From: Filobacillus milosensis
GTDB taxonomy: Bacteria; Bacillota; Bacilli; Bacillales; Alkalibacillaceae
Assembly (NCBI RefSeq): GCF_004402015.1
Contig: NZ_SOPW01000002.1
Location: 1 to 64,000, forward strand
Direction of reading: 5' to 3'
DNA: 64,000 nt
The translations under genes were made by a program, and so were the position numbers. The notes under the pieces were generated by a model, which saw only the letters and a program-made list of their open reading frames with translations, was not told where the DNA came from and ran no database searches. This document shows, one piece after another, positions 1 to 8,691 of this stretch. Positions within the stretch are counted from its first letter, which is position 1. The number at the start of each line of letters is the position of its first letter.

Positions 1-481
1 GAGACATGTGTTTTATAAGCATCAGGAGAACTTGTCTGAGAAGCAACGGTGGTACTTAGAACACTACTTAAGTAAATCTGATTATTTGAGAAAAGCTTAT
101 CAATTAAAAGAAGAGTATCGAACGTGGTTCGAAGAAGCAAAGGCTCTTGGAACTAAGCATCTAAAGTTAATTAAAGAGAAGTTATATCAATATTATGATC
201 TCGTTAAAACTTCAGGAATAATTGAATTTGAAAGGTCGATATCGACCTTTCAAAATTGGCAAAAAGAAATTATGAACAGCTTCGCTTTCAACTTACACAA
301 TGGGTATGTTGAAGGGATAAATAACCAGACCAAAGTCATTAAACGAAACGCATTTGGATTTAAACGGTTTGATCGTTTTAGATTAAAGGTGTTATTACAC
401 CATCAATATAAAAATGTAGCAGTTCGAGTCGCATAAATTAGGAGTGAGCGTTCGCTCACCCCAACATTTGACTTAGAACCC
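1..481 (+). mobile_element. Right end of an ISL3-type insertion sequence
   Basis: The transposase fragment is followed by a hairpin (444-459, GTGAGCG-TT-CGCTCAC) and then by a candidate right inverted repeat at 461-481, reading outward-in as GGGTTCTAAGTCAAATGTTG. This resembles the terminal repeats of ISL3 elements, which begin GG-TCT and contain GTCAAA. The left end and any target duplication (8 bp in this family) lie outside the window. Confidence 0.65.
2..436 (+). CDS. ISL3-family transposase, C-terminal part (cut by window edge)
   Basis: The reading frame is open from the left edge, so the visible 145 or so residues are the C-terminal end of a longer DDE transposase; the GTG at 8 is not a real start. 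The tail has the ISL3-type signature HNGYVEGINNQTKVIKRNAFG followed by GFKRFDRFRLKVLLHH, the conserved catalytic-Glu region of this family. Just after the stop lies a candidate right terminal repeat. The gene would catalyse cut-and-paste movement of its own element. Whether it is intact cannot be told because its start is outside the window. Confidence 0.85.
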   Translation, partial: RHVFYKHQENLSEKQRWYLEHYLSKSDYLRKAYQLKEEYRTWFEEAKALGTKHLKLIKEKLYQYYDLVKTSGIIEFERSISTFQNWQKEIMNSFAFNLHNGYVEGINNQTKVIKRNAFGFKRFDRFRLKVLLHHQYKNVAVRVA

Positions 482-582
482 GTTTTTTATTATTTGTCGA
501 GAAGCAACAACTAACTTTTAGAAGGATTATAATGTATTTTGTAGAATTCAGTTATTAACAATATTTTCAAGGGGATGTTATT

Positions 583-984
583 ATGTCTAGTTTTATATCA
601 CACATTGGAACAGTTGAGATACCAGTATCTAATCTAAAAAATTCTATAAAATTTTACACAAAAGTATTGGAAGTAGAAGTTATATTTGAAGGTGAGAAAA
701 ATGCCATGCTCAGTTTTAATAAGAAAGGTGTGCCTACCATTTTCTTAGTTGAAACTGACAAAATTGAAGGTGTCTCTTTCCATAATACGAATTCAGATGT
801 TGAACACACGGTCATTGATTTTTATACAGAATCACTCGAAGACTTTCGTTATTGGTTAACTGAACAAGATGTTGAGGTAGGTCCTCTGAATGTTCACCCC
901 GAAAACGGAATGGGCGGATTTGGTTTTAAAGACCCCGACGGAAACAAATTAAGCGTAACGAATGTTTTACATAAATATCAATAA
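583..984 (+). CDS. VOC (glyoxalase/bleomycin-resistance fold) family protein
   Basis: A 133-residue protein with the paired beta-alpha-beta-beta-beta modules of the vicinal oxygen chelate fold. The first module starts at IGTVEIPVSNLKNSIKFYTKVL, and the second ends with GMGGFGFKDPDGNKLSVTN, the typical C-terminal DPDGN strand. A weak ribosome site AAGGGGATG precedes the ATG. Members bind a metal and act as isomerases, dioxygenases or drug-binding proteins; the substrate cannot be told from sequence. It stands alone between the insertion sequence and deoD. Confidence 0.8.
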   Translation: MSSFISHIGTVEIPVSNLKNSIKFYTKVLEVEVIFEGEKNAMLSFNKKGVPTIFLVETDKIEGVSFHNTNSDVEHTVIDFYTESLEDFRYWLTEQDVEVGPLNVHPENGMGGFGFKDPDGNKLSVTNVLHKYQ

Positions 985-1109
985 AAATTTGTTAAATCCG
1001 TTTATATTGTGCGAATTTATTGAATTAATTAACTAAACCCTTTTAAATTGTTAAGCCCTATAAATTATGGTAGTTTAGTGAGGTAAACATGATTGAAGGA
1101 GGAAATTAA

Positions 1110-1820
1110 ATGAGTACACATATCGGTGCGAAAAAAGGTGACATCGCTGATACGATTTTACTTCCAGGTGACCCACTTCGCGCAAAATATATTGCTGACA
1201 CATTTTTAGAGGATGTAACTTGCTACAACGAAGTACGTGGCATGTACGGTTACACAGGTACATATAAAGGCAAACGTATTTCTGTGCAAGGTACTGGCAT
1301 GGGTGTACCGAGCATCTCTATTTATGTTAATGAATTAATTCAAGAATATGACGTACAAAACCTGATCCGTGTAGGTTCTTGTGGTGCATTACAAAAAGAT
1401 GTTAAAGTTCGTGATGTTATTTTAGCTCAAACATCTACTACTGACTCTCAAATGAACCGTATGGTGTTTGGCGGTATTGACTATGCACCTGGTGCGGATT
1501 TCAATTTACTTAAGAAAGCTTACGAAGTTGGTGAAGATAAAGGATTAAACCTACGTGTAGGTAACGTCTTCACAAGTGATAGCTTCTACCGTGACAACGC
1601 GATGGATCTATTCCAACAACTTGCTGATTACAATGTATTAGCTGTTGAAATGGAAACAACTGCATTGTATACTTTAGCAGCTAAATTTAATCGTAATGCT
1701 TTATCAGTTTTAACAGTAAGTGATCACATTCTAACAGGTGAAGAAACAACAGCTGAAGAGCGTCAAACTACATTCAACGATATGATTGAAGTTGCACTTG
1801 AAGCTAGCATTACGCAATAA
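1110..1820 (+). CDS. deoD: Purine nucleoside phosphorylase, DeoD type
   Basis: The 236-residue length matches hexameric DeoD enzymes, which cleave (deoxy)purine nucleosides with phosphate to base plus (deoxy)ribose-1-phosphate in cytosolic purine salvage. Visible family motifs are [11 protein letters not shown] near residue 20 (phosphate site), RVGSCGAL near 88, VEMET near 180 (ribose site), and SDH followed by an ER pair near 205-218 (base-site acid and arginine). The start has a strong ribosome site, GAAGGAGG. It is transcribed alone and closed by a strong terminator at 1827. Confidence 0.97.
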   Translation: MSTHIGAKKGDIADTILLPGDPLRAKYIADTFLEDVTCYNEVRGMYGYTGTYKGKRISVQGTGMGVPSISIYVNELIQEYDVQNLIRVGSCGALQKDVKVRDVILAQTSTTDSQMNRMVFGGIDYAPGADFNLLKKAYEVGEDKGLNLRVGNVFTSDSFYRDNAMDLFQQLADYNVLAVEMETTALYTLAAKFNRNALSVLTVSDHILTGEETTAEERQTTFNDMIEVALEASITQ

Positions 1821-1826
1821 TAGTTA

Positions 1827-1859
1827 AACCTCTCATTTTAAATAATGAGAGGTTTTTTT
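1827..1859 (+). terminator. Intrinsic terminator of deoD
   Basis: AACCTCTCATT pairs with AATGAGAGGTT across a 5-base loop, followed by a run of seven T. Confidence 0.95.
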
Positions 1860-1892
1860 ATAAAAATATTGTTCACCTTGATGAAAATTAAG

Positions 1893-1921
1893 TTGACAAT
1901 CCCTTCTGTTTTGTCTATTAT
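1893..1921 (+). promoter_or_regulatory. Sigma-A promoter of bioY, possible biotin-repressor overlap
   Basis: TTGACA (1893-1898), a 17-bp spacer and TATTAT (1916-1921) make a near-consensus promoter 25 bp ahead of the bioY start. GACAA and TTGTC form a weak inverted repeat across it. A BirA operator would be expected here, but the match to the known GTTAAC half sites is poor. Confidence 0.6.
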
Positions 1922-1945
1922 AATTTTCAGAAAGGAGAGAGAGAA

Positions 1946-2530
1946 ATGAATAATTTGAGTTTCAAATTAGCTTTTGCTGCTATTTTTGTTGTTTTAATGG
2001 CGATTGGTGCAAATATAGCTACTTGGTTTCCTTTATTAAAAGTAAGCGGGGTACCACTGACATTGCAAACATTTTTTGCGATTTTAGCTGGTCTATTATT
2101 AGGTAAGAAGTTAGGTGCCTTTTCAATGGTAGCATATTTAGCAGTTGGTGCAGTAGGAATACCAGTTTTTGCTGACTTATCTGCAGGTGTGATCCATTTC
2201 ATTAGACCAACAGGTGGATTTTTAATTTCATTTGTTTTTGTTGCGTTTTTTGTTGGTTTAATTGTTGAAAAGAGTGAGGAATCAATTAAAACATACTTAA
2301 TCGCTACCTTTGTTGGACTCATGACTAATTATCTAATCGGAACACCTTTTATGTATTTATCTTTAAATTATGTAATGGAAACAAGCATGTCATTAGTGAC
2401 AGCTTTCCAAATCATGATTCCATTCTTTATTAAAGATTTCATTATTACAATGGCTGCAGCAGTGGTCTTACCTCAATTTATAACAAGACTAACAAAAGCG
2501 GTTCCATCTTTAGCAACGACAAGATCTTAG
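1946..2530 (+). CDS. bioY: Biotin transporter S component BioY
   Basis: A 194-residue membrane protein with about six hydrophobic segments. BioY family signatures include GVPLTLQTFFAILAGLLLGKK (near 36-56), YLAVGAVGIPVF (near 67-78) and FIRPTGGFLISF (near 90). BioY is the substrate-binding subunit of the biotin ECF transporter and normally uses the shared EcfAA'T module encoded elsewhere; none of those genes is in this window. The start has ribosome site AAAGGAG. It is monocistronic with its own promoter, and converges on pepA across a shared terminator. Confidence 0.95.
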   Translation: MNNLSFKLAFAAIFVVLMAIGANIATWFPLLKVSGVPLTLQTFFAILAGLLLGKKLGAFSMVAYLAVGAVGIPVFADLSAGVIHFIRPTGGFLISFVFVAFFVGLIVEKSEESIKTYLIATFVGLMTNYLIGTPFMYLSLNYVMETSMSLVTAFQIMIPFFIKDFIITMAAAVVLPQFITRLTKAVPSLATTRS

Positions 2531-2564
2531 TCCCACAACCCACATTTAATTATAGAGTAAAAGT

Positions 2565-2592
2565 AAATCCCCAGCCAATGAGCTGGGGATTT
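2565..2592. terminator. Bidirectional terminator between bioY and pepA
   Basis: AAATCCCCAGC and GCTGGGGATTT form an 11-bp stem with a 6-base loop. It lies between convergent genes. Confidence 0.85.
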
Positions 2593-2596
2593 GCCT

Positions 2597-4063
2597 TTAT
2601 CCAGTAATAACTTTCGCTAATGTTCTTGCCATCACACCTGTTGGTCCTTTTGGTCCTAAATCGTGCTCAGATTCAGTCATAGCTGTTCCGGCAATATCTA
2701 AGTGTACCCACGGTGTATCTTCTACAAATTCACCTACAAAGCACCCTGCAAGCACGGCATGCCCTTTACGTCCAGGCGAATTATTCAAATCTGCAATGTG
2801 ACTCGTGCGAACCTTCTCTTTAAACACATCATGATAAGGAAGCTCCCAGATTAATTCTCCAGTTTGTTCCGAAGCTTCATAGACTTCATCGAACCATTCA
2901 CCATTATTCGTCATGGCACCAGTCATTTCATCACCTAATGCAACGACTACTCCACCTGTTAGTGTAGCTACATCAATAATTTTAGCTGCACCTTGCTGTT
3001 TAGCATATGTAATGGCATCAGCTAATGCTAAACGACCTTCAGCATCTGTGTTTCGTACTTCAATCGTTTTACCGCTCATTGACACAATAACATCATCTGG
3101 CTTAAATGCAGCTCCGCTAATCATATTATCTGTAGATGGGATTAAGCACATAACATTTTCTTCTGGCTTTATCTGACCAATGGCATCCATGGCTCCTAAC
3201 ACAGATGCTGCGCCACCCATATCCATTTTCATGCCAATGATACCTTCTTTACCTTTAATGGAATAACCACCCGTATCAAAAGTAATCCCTTTACCGACTA
3301 ATGCAACAGGATCCACCCATTCGCTTTTCCCTTGATATTTCATGGCTATAAAACGTGGTGGCTCTTTTGACCCCTGGTTGACTGCTAATAACGCACCCAT
3401 GCCCATTTCTTCAATTTGCTCTTTCTCAAATACTTCAATTTCCATACCATGTTTGTTCGCAATGTTTTCAGCAAATGCTGCTAAATCAACAGCCGTCAAC
3501 AAGTTACCTGGCATGTTTACTAAATGACGAGTCGTATTAGCACCCTGTCCCAATGCATAACCTACTTGAAGGGCCTTTACTAACTCTTCATTATCTGTCA
3601 GCAAGTCGAGCTTTGTTAAATATGTCTCAGGCTTTCTCGACGTGTGGTACGTTTGTAATTGATAATTAGCCATCGCAAACGCTTCGCCAATTGCTTCGAC
3701 AAATGTTAAGTCTTCAGTAAGACTTTCAGTTGATAATGTTGCTGCTTCAATTTGGTCCTTGTTCACTTGCTTCAATACTTTACCCATGGCTTTTCGGAAT
3801 CGGTTTACATCCAATTCGTCTTTTTTGCCTAAACCAATAAAGTAAATTCGTTTAGCATTTATTTTACCAAGTGTATGTACTTTTGAGACTGCACCATAAC
3901 TGTTGCTAATATCTCCACTCTTAACTAAATCATCCATTTGATAATCAAACGATTCATTTAACGTTTGATAAATCGTTTGTTCTTCTTTATTTTCTTCGTA
4001 AATTCCTACGACCATTGCTTCGGTTTCTGCTTGTGTCACAGTTTGATTGACTGCCTTAAACAT
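2597..4063 (-). CDS. pepA: Leucyl aminopeptidase (M17 family)
   Basis: 488 residues, the usual length of cytosolic hexameric M17 aminopeptidases, which remove N-terminal residues using two metal ions. The N-terminal macro-like domain covers about 1-165. The catalytic domain carries VGKGITFDTGGYSIK (about 256-270, with the metal-binding Lys and Asp) and NTDAEGRL (about 338-345, the family signature). It matches yuiE of B. subtilis by position, next to yuiD. It is divergent from yuiD across about 135 bp that holds both promoters. Confidence 0.96.
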   Translation of the reverse strand: MFKAVNQTVTQAETEAMVVGIYEENKEEQTIYQTLNESFDYQMDDLVKSGDISNSYGAVSKVHTLGKINAKRIYFIGLGKKDELDVNRFRKAMGKVLKQVNKDQIEAATLSTESLTEDLTFVEAIGEAFAMANYQLQTYHTSRKPETYLTKLDLLTDNEELVKALQVGYALGQGANTTRHLVNMPGNLLTAVDLAAFAENIANKHGMEIEVFEKEQIEEMGMGALLAVNQGSKEPPRFIAMKYQGKSEWVDPVALVGKGITFDTGGYSIKGKEGIIGMKMDMGGAASVLGAMDAIGQIKPEENVMCLIPSTDNMISGAAFKPDDVIVSMSGKTIEVRNTDAEGRLALADAITYAKQQGAAKIIDVATLTGGVVVALGDEMTGAMTNNGEWFDEVYEASEQTGELIWELPYHDVFKEKVRTSHIADLNNSPGRKGHAVLAGCFVGEFVEDTPWVHLDIAGTAMTESEHDLGPKGPTGVMARTLAKVITG

Positions 4064-4198
4064 TATGCCACCTCCAAGTTTAGTACTTTCAATATTAACA
4101 AAGATTATCGAGAATGCGAAATTAGATCATATTATATTTTCGTTAAGCATTAAAATAATGTAGAATGAACCTATCTGAATAGTAAATAACTTTTAAAG

Positions 4199-4684
4199 GT
4201 GGCAGACAAAATGGATGTTCTCAATAATACTCCTTTATTCCTTGCACTATTTGCAGTTATTTTCGCACAAGTAGTTAAAATACCGATTTATTTTATTGCT
4301 GAGAAAAAACTTAATGCCTCTTTAGCTTTTAGTACTGGCGGCATGCCTAGTAGTCACTCGGCGGCAGTTGCAGCGCTAACAACATCTGTAGGTATTGAGC
4401 ATGGTCTTGATTCTCCTTTCTTTGCGATCTCATGCGTTTTAAGTATTATTGTGATGTATGATGCAACAGGAATCCGAAGACATGCGGGCCAACACGCCAC
4501 TCTATTAAATCAATTAGTTAAAGATTTTCAACGTTTTGTGGACGAAGCTAAAAGTTGGCAGGAGAAAGAAGAACAAGAAAAGCAACGTGAACTAAAAGAA
4601 TTATTAGGTCATCAGCCTATTGAAGTTTTCTTTGGGGCTATTACTGGAATTTTAATCGCTATTATTTTTTATTCATTAATTTAA
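4199..4684 (+). CDS. yuiD: Divergent PAP2 family membrane protein YuiD
   Basis: 161 residues with three to four membrane segments. GGMPSSHSAAVAAL near residue 48 and YDATGIRRHAGQHA near residue 93 are the two conserved phosphatase-like motifs of the DUF212/YuiD family, distant relatives of PAP2 lipid phosphatases. A charged stretch (about 118-136, rich in Glu, Lys and Gln) precedes a last membrane helix. The substrate is unknown. The start ATG at 4211 (MDVLNN) is also possible; ATTAAA-like AAAGGTGG precedes 4199. The stop codon abuts the first unit of the 21-bp array at 4685. Confidence 0.85.
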   Translation: MADKMDVLNNTPLFLALFAVIFAQVVKIPIYFIAEKKLNASLAFSTGGMPSSHSAAVAALTTSVGIEHGLDSPFFAISCVLSIIVMYDATGIRRHAGQHATLLNQLVKDFQRFVDEAKSWQEKEEQEKQRELKELLGHQPIEVFFGAITGILIAIIFYSLI

Positions 4685-4774
4685 ATTTGCTTATTCCCTA
4701 TTTATATTTGCTTTTTCAAAAATTTTATTTGCTCATTTTAAAAATTTATTTGCCTTTTTCGAAATTTTATCAAT
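4685..4774. repeat. Array A: four exact 21-bp-spaced repeats with core ATTTGC
   Basis: ATTTGC begins at 4685, 4706, 4727 and 4748, always exactly 21 bp apart; position 4769 has a decayed ATCAAT. Units continue loosely as T-rich then A-rich tract (for example ATTTGCTTTTTCAAAAATTT). The array starts directly after the yuiD stop and ends beside the yuiC terminator. Confidence 0.9.
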
Positions 4775-4780
4775 CAATAC

Positions 4781-4814
4781 AAAAGCAGCTGCGAACAAAA
4801 TCGCAACTGCTTTT
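4781..4814. terminator. Bidirectional terminator between yuiD and yuiC
   Basis: AAAAGCAG pairs with CTGCTTTT, with an inner GCGA/TCGC stem; T-rich on both strands. Confidence 0.85.
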
Positions 4815-4819
4815 GTTTA

Positions 4820-5512
4820 TTATTTATTAAATACTGGCATCACTTCTGAACCAACTTGTCCTTCCCAGAAAGCGATATCCGCCTTAGTAACAGATCCATT
4901 ACCCTTTTCAATAACGTATACTTCTGTTGTACGTTTACCCCATTCATTGTAAACATCTTCAACTGTTTCATAATACAAATCTATTTTATTACCTTTAATC
5001 GCGCCACCGGTATCCATAACAATTCCATACCCATAGTTAGGTACATACATTACTGTTCCTAGCGGGAATACCCTTGGGTCCGCCGCAATGGTTGAAAGTG
5101 TGTCTCGCTGTACTTTCAATCCTGAGAACGTCACCCCATATAAAGGGTGGTCTTTTGTTTTCCCAGTAGACTCATAACCAGCTGTATACCCAGTTGCTAC
5201 GACTGTTTTAACTGGATACTGCTTAAAAGCTACCTCTGCTGACATAGAAGCCAATTCAATATTTTCAGCTTCATCTTCATCAGCGCTTTCACCTTGCACT
5301 GCTACTACTTCTTCCCCATCTTCTTCAAGTAGTTCCTCTTCCCATTCATAGGATTTATGAGTTAAAGATACTTGGAGTTCATCGTGATTCTTCGATTGTT
5401 TAGATGGTGTATTCACATCTGCTGTCATAAACATGTTGATTGATAACAACAGTGCTGCAATGCTAGTCATTAACAAAATCAAAAAGAAAAAGTTCCTTAA
5501 TTGATTACGCAT
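4820..5512 (-). CDS. yuiC: 3D-domain cell-wall protein YuiC
   Basis: About 230 residues from the ATG at 5512, which has AAAGAGG eight bases upstream; a GTG at 5521 is an upstream alternative. An N-terminal membrane anchor (about 8-28) is followed by an acidic, low-complexity linker and a C-terminal 3D domain (about 105-215). This holds the [15 protein letters not shown] stretch with the three conserved aspartates. In B. subtilis YuiC is a stationary-phase-survival muralytic protein of the MltA-like fold acting on peptidoglycan outside the membrane. Next to yuiB and yuiD, as in B. subtilis. Confidence 0.85.
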   Translation of the reverse strand: MRNQLRNFFFLILLMTSIAALLLSINMFMTADVNTPSKQSKNHDELQVSLTHKSYEWEEELLEEDGEEVVAVQGESADEDEAENIELASMSAEVAFKQYPVKTVVATGYTAGYESTGKTKDHPLYGVTFSGLKVQRDTLSTIAADPRVFPLGTVMYVPNYGYGIVMDTGGAIKGNKIDLYYETVEDVYNEWGKRTTEVYVIEKGNGSVTKADIAFWEGQVGSEVMPVFNK

Positions 5513-5577
5513 TTTAAACACCTCTTTGTCAAAGAGCGTAACCAGATTAAGAAACTTTTATACATTTAACTGAAAAT

Positions 5578-5895
5578 TTAAAACATTTGATAACCTTTTT
5601 TACGTAATAGTTTAATCACATATCCAGCAACTAAGGTTCCTAGAAAACCAGATATTAAGACAATCACATCAAACGTCTCTAAGTTCACAAAGCGTTCCTG
5701 CAAATGTGAAAGCGCTGAGACTGGAGAAGTGAAATAACTCCAGATTGATATATCATCAATAATCAAAATAACAATGATTGGAAAAACAATCGCCATTAAC
5801 CAGGATGCTCTTAATAGCATGTTTATAATAAATGCTATACCAAAAAACAATATAAAGAACAACAACGACAATACAAAACCAAATAAAAAGCCCAC
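5578..5895 (-). CDS. yuiB: YuiB-like small membrane protein
   Basis: 105 residues with three to four hydrophobic segments (about 1-28, 32-50 and 75-95). It is mostly recognised by position: in B. subtilis yuiB lies next to yuiC. No catalytic motif is visible and no function is known. It starts ahead of yuiC by about 65 bp and could share its transcript. Confidence 0.7.
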   Translation of the reverse strand: MGFLFGFVLSLLFFILFFGIAFIINMLLRASWLMAIVFPIIVILIIDDISIWSYFTSPVSALSHLQERFVNLETFDVIVLISGFLGTLVAGYVIKLLRKKGYQMF

Positions 5896-5954
5896 TACTT
5901 GTCCCCTACCTTTATATCTCTAATTTCACTCCAATATTGTATCTTAAAATAAAA

Positions 5955-5984
5955 GAAAAGCAAAGACTGATGCCTTTGCTTCTC
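5955..5984 (-). terminator. Terminator of the NADH dehydrogenase gene
   Basis: AAGCAAAG pairs with CTTTGCTT; on the minus strand it is followed by a T-rich tract. Confidence 0.8.
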
Positions 5985-5994
5985 GTTAAATATT

Positions 5995-7215
5995 TTAGTG
6001 ATACATATCTAATTTACCTTTTTTAAGAACTAAGCCTAAGCCGCCAAGTTTCATTAAATAACGATTGTCTATTGCCTTTTTCATTACAGAAGCAGAACGA
6101 CCATATAGCTTCTTATCATCAAAGACAACGCCAATTGCATCTGTGTGGCCTAGTGAAGCCACTGTACCTTGAATATGAGGTTTAAAGCTTTCAAATTTGT
6201 CGCTGCCGCTTAATAACTGTTTTAAGTTATGTGCTACAGTATCAGCCATTTGAATAGCAATTTGTGCAGTTGGTGGGTAAGGACGTTCCGTTTCAGGGTT
6301 CATAATTACCGCACAGTCACCTACAACAAATACATTATCATAGTCTGGAGTTCGTAAATCATCACGAACTGGAACACGACCACGGTTCACTTCAAAACCA
6401 GATTCTTGGACGATTGAATTACCAGTTACACCAGCAGCCCAAATAACATTCTTCGTACTAATTTCTTCTTGCTCATCGTCTTTCTCAACAACAATGCCGT
6501 CTTCATTGACCTTTTTAATCATTGTGCCAAGTCTGAACTCAACACCTTTTTCTTCTAAACGGTTCATAGCATATTCAACAAGTTCAGGATCAAAACCTGC
6601 TAATGCCGTTGGACCCGCTTCAACGTTTAGTAAACGTACTTTTTCACGTGGTACATCATACTCCTGGCAAAGTTCAGGAATACGATTAGCTAATTCAGCT
6701 ACAAACTCAATACCTGTGAAACCAGCACCACCGACTACAATTGTAATTAAGTCTTGACGCTCTCCTTTTTCAAGGTTGTACTGAGCAAAATTGTACTCAA
6801 TGTGGTCACGAATTAAACGTGCACTATTAATGTTTTGAATTGAGAAAGCATGTTCTTTCAAGCCTTCAATTCCAAATGTTGCCGACTCGAATCCTAAACC
6901 GATTACAAGATAGTCATAAGATAACTCGTCATCTTCAAGTTTGACTGTCTTACTTTTCGGGTCAATAGATTGAACGGTGTCTTGTACGAAATTGATTTTG
7001 TTAAAATCAATCACATCTTTAATTGAAATACGTGTACGATCATGATGTAAAGTACCGGCTGCATTTTCATGTAACCAAGTTGTTTGATAGTGGTAATCAT
7101 GCTTATTGACTAAAGTGATATGTGCATCTTCAGCAGAAAATTTCTTCTGAAGGTTTACAGCAGTCATGATTCCACCATAACCTGCACCCAAAATGACAAT
7201 GTTTGGTCTGTTCAT
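5995..7215 (-). CDS. Type II NADH:quinone oxidoreductase (NDH-2, YumB-like)
   Basis: 406 residues from the ATG at 7215, preceded by GGAAGGG. It is a flavoprotein with two Rossmann folds: [14 protein letters not shown] at the N-terminus for FAD, and [16 protein letters not shown] near 165 for [12 protein letters not shown] near 300 is the second FAD motif. NDH-2 passes electrons from NADH to menaquinone at the inner face of the membrane without pumping ions. A Rex-like box at 7274 suggests redox control. Two NDH-2 paralogues (YumB, YutJ) are found near here in B. subtilis; this one sits in the yumB position. Confidence 0.9.
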   Translation of the reverse strand: MNRPNIVILGAGYGGIMTAVNLQKKFSAEDAHITLVNKHDYHYQTTWLHENAAGTLHHDRTRISIKDVIDFNKINFVQDTVQSIDPKSKTVKLEDDELSYDYLVIGLGFESATFGIEGLKEHAFSIQNINSARLIRDHIEYNFAQYNLEKGERQDLITIVVGGAGFTGIEFVAELANRIPELCQEYDVPREKVRLLNVEAGPTALAGFDPELVEYAMNRLEEKGVEFRLGTMIKKVNEDGIVVEKDDEQEEISTKNVIWAAGVTGNSIVQESGFEVNRGRVPVRDDLRTPDYDNVFVVGDCAVIMNPETERPYPPTAQIAIQMADTVAHNLKQLLSGSDKFESFKPHIQGTVASLGHTDAIGVVFDDKKLYGRSASVMKKAIDNRYLMKLGGLGLVLKKGKLDMYH

Positions 7216-7273
7216 TCTAATCCCTTCCATCTTTAAAAAATTTTAAAATAAAGAAACGTTAACAATATCCACT

Positions 7274-7291
7274 TTGTGATTTTTTTCACAG
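7274..7291. promoter_or_regulatory. Rex-type operator ahead of NDH-2
   Basis: TTGTGA-N6-TCACAG, one base short of the Rex consensus TTGTGA-N6-TCACAA, lies about 60 bp upstream of the NADH dehydrogenase start. Rex is the NADH/NAD+ sensing repressor known to control ndh in B. subtilis. The binding itself is inferred. Confidence 0.65.
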
Positions 7292-7490
7292 ATAAAGATA
7301 AAAAATTGTCATAATTTCGTTAAACATTATCTAAATTCAATCATAGAACTTTTTTTATACATTTTCAACCCTCACCTTATTTCCAAACATTTCAGATAAT
7401 TGATGGATAAAAAAGTTATCATAAATACCTGTATAATGTTATAATGTTCAATGGTGTAAATTGAAATTCATAAAAGGTGGAGGAATATAT

Positions 7491-8489
7491 ATGAGTGATC
7501 ATGTTAGAGACATAACGATCATTGGCGCCGGCCCGGTTGGTCTTTTCACAGCGTTTTACGGCGGCTTACGACAAGCTGATGTACAAATCATTGAAAGCCT
7601 TCCTCACATCGGTGGTCAATTATCTGCTTTATATCCAGAAAAATACATTTACGACGTTGCCGGATTTCCGAAAGTCCGTGCTCAAGAATTAGTCGATAAT
7701 TTATATAACCAAGTGAAACCCTTCAATCCTGAAATTACACTTGACCATGCTGTTCAAGAGGTAGAAAAGATTGAGGAAAACTTGTTTAAACTTACGACCG
7801 ATAAAGACACTTTCTATACAAAATCTATTATTATTACTGCAGGTAATGGTGCTTTTGAACCTCGTCGCATTAAGGTAGAAGGTGCAGAAAAGTACGAAAG
7901 TACAAACCTTCATTATTATATTAAAGATCTTGAAGCCTTTAGAGATAAGAAAGTACTTGTTTGTGGTGGCGGTGACTCAGCCGTAGACTGGTCTTTAATG
8001 CTAGAACCAATTGCGGAAAAAGTGACACTTGTTCACCGTAGAGATCAATTCCGTGCACACGAACATAGTGTTGAACAATTAAAAGATTCTTCTGTAGAAA
8101 TTTTAACACCATATGTTCCATATGAACTTCAAGGCGAAGAAGAGATTAATAAAGTTGTTCTTCAAAAAGTAAAATCTGAAGAAATTGTTGAAGTCGATGT
8201 GGACGATGTTATTGTAAACTATGGTTTCATTTCATCTCTTGGCCCAATTAAAGATTGGGGACTTGAACTCGAGAAAAACAGCATTGTGGTTAACACTAAA
8301 AGTGAAACAAACATTGAAGGCATCTATGCAGCTGGAGATATTTGTACTTATCCTGGTAAAGTTAAACTCATTGCTTCAGGATTTGGCGAAGGCCCAACAG
8401 CTGTTAATAATGCTAAAGTTCGTATCGATCCGAATTCAAGAGTACAGCCTAAACACTCAACTTCTATGAAGGTGTTTGAAGATAAATAA
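7491..8489 (+). CDS. yumC: Ferredoxin--NADP(+) reductase type 2 (thioredoxin-reductase-like)
   Basis: 332 residues from the ATG at 7491, with GGTGGAGG seven bases upstream; an in-frame upstream ATG at 7461 lacks a ribosome site. The protein has FAD motif [18 protein letters not shown] at the N-terminus, [15 protein letters not shown] near 160 for NADPH, and [13 protein letters not shown] near 285. There is no redox CxxC, which separates it from thioredoxin reductase and places it with YumC. It moves electrons between NADPH and ferredoxin or flavodoxin and is essential in B. subtilis. Confidence 0.94.
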   Translation: MSDHVRDITIIGAGPVGLFTAFYGGLRQADVQIIESLPHIGGQLSALYPEKYIYDVAGFPKVRAQELVDNLYNQVKPFNPEITLDHAVQEVEKIEENLFKLTTDKDTFYTKSIIITAGNGAFEPRRIKVEGAEKYESTNLHYYIKDLEAFRDKKVLVCGGGDSAVDWSLMLEPIAEKVTLVHRRDQFRAHEHSVEQLKDSSVEILTPYVPYELQGEEEINKVVLQKVKSEEIVEVDVDDVIVNYGFISSLGPIKDWGLELEKNSIVVNTKSETNIEGIYAAGDICTYPGKVKLIASGFGEGPTAVNNAKVRIDPNSRVQPKHSTSMKVFEDK

Positions 8490-8531
8490 TATTGACTTCT
8501 TCACAGTTTTTGTATAATATTTTGATAGTTA

Positions 8532-8656
8532 TACAAAGGGGAGTAGCTTTTACAATAATCGTCGTCATTTCAGGGAGAAACCCTCGGCGTTATTGGCAAT
8601 TACTTGTTAGCGAGACCTTTGCTTACCTTAGGATAGGTAGGCAAAGGTCTTTTTTG
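8532..8656 (+). ncRNA. yybP-ykoY (Mn2+) riboswitch with terminator
   Basis: The conserved landmarks are present in order: ACAAAGGGGAGUAG (8533-8546), a middle stem, CCCUCGGCGUUAUU (8581 on), and AGCGAGACCUUUGC (8609 on). The 3' strand of the closing stem is shared with an intrinsic terminator: GACCTTTGCTTACC pairs with GGTAGGCAAAGGTC and is followed by TTTTTT (8613-8656). The family is known to turn genes on when Mn2+ binds. A promoter-like TATAAT lies at 8513-8518. Confidence 0.93.
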
Positions 8657-8691
8657 TTACATAATATTCCAATTTATTAAGGAGTGTAGTT

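Noticed and set aside
1893-1921. Confident BirA operator at bioY
   Set aside because: The inverted half sites are GACAA/TTGTC rather than GTTAAC; too weak to call beyond a promoter.
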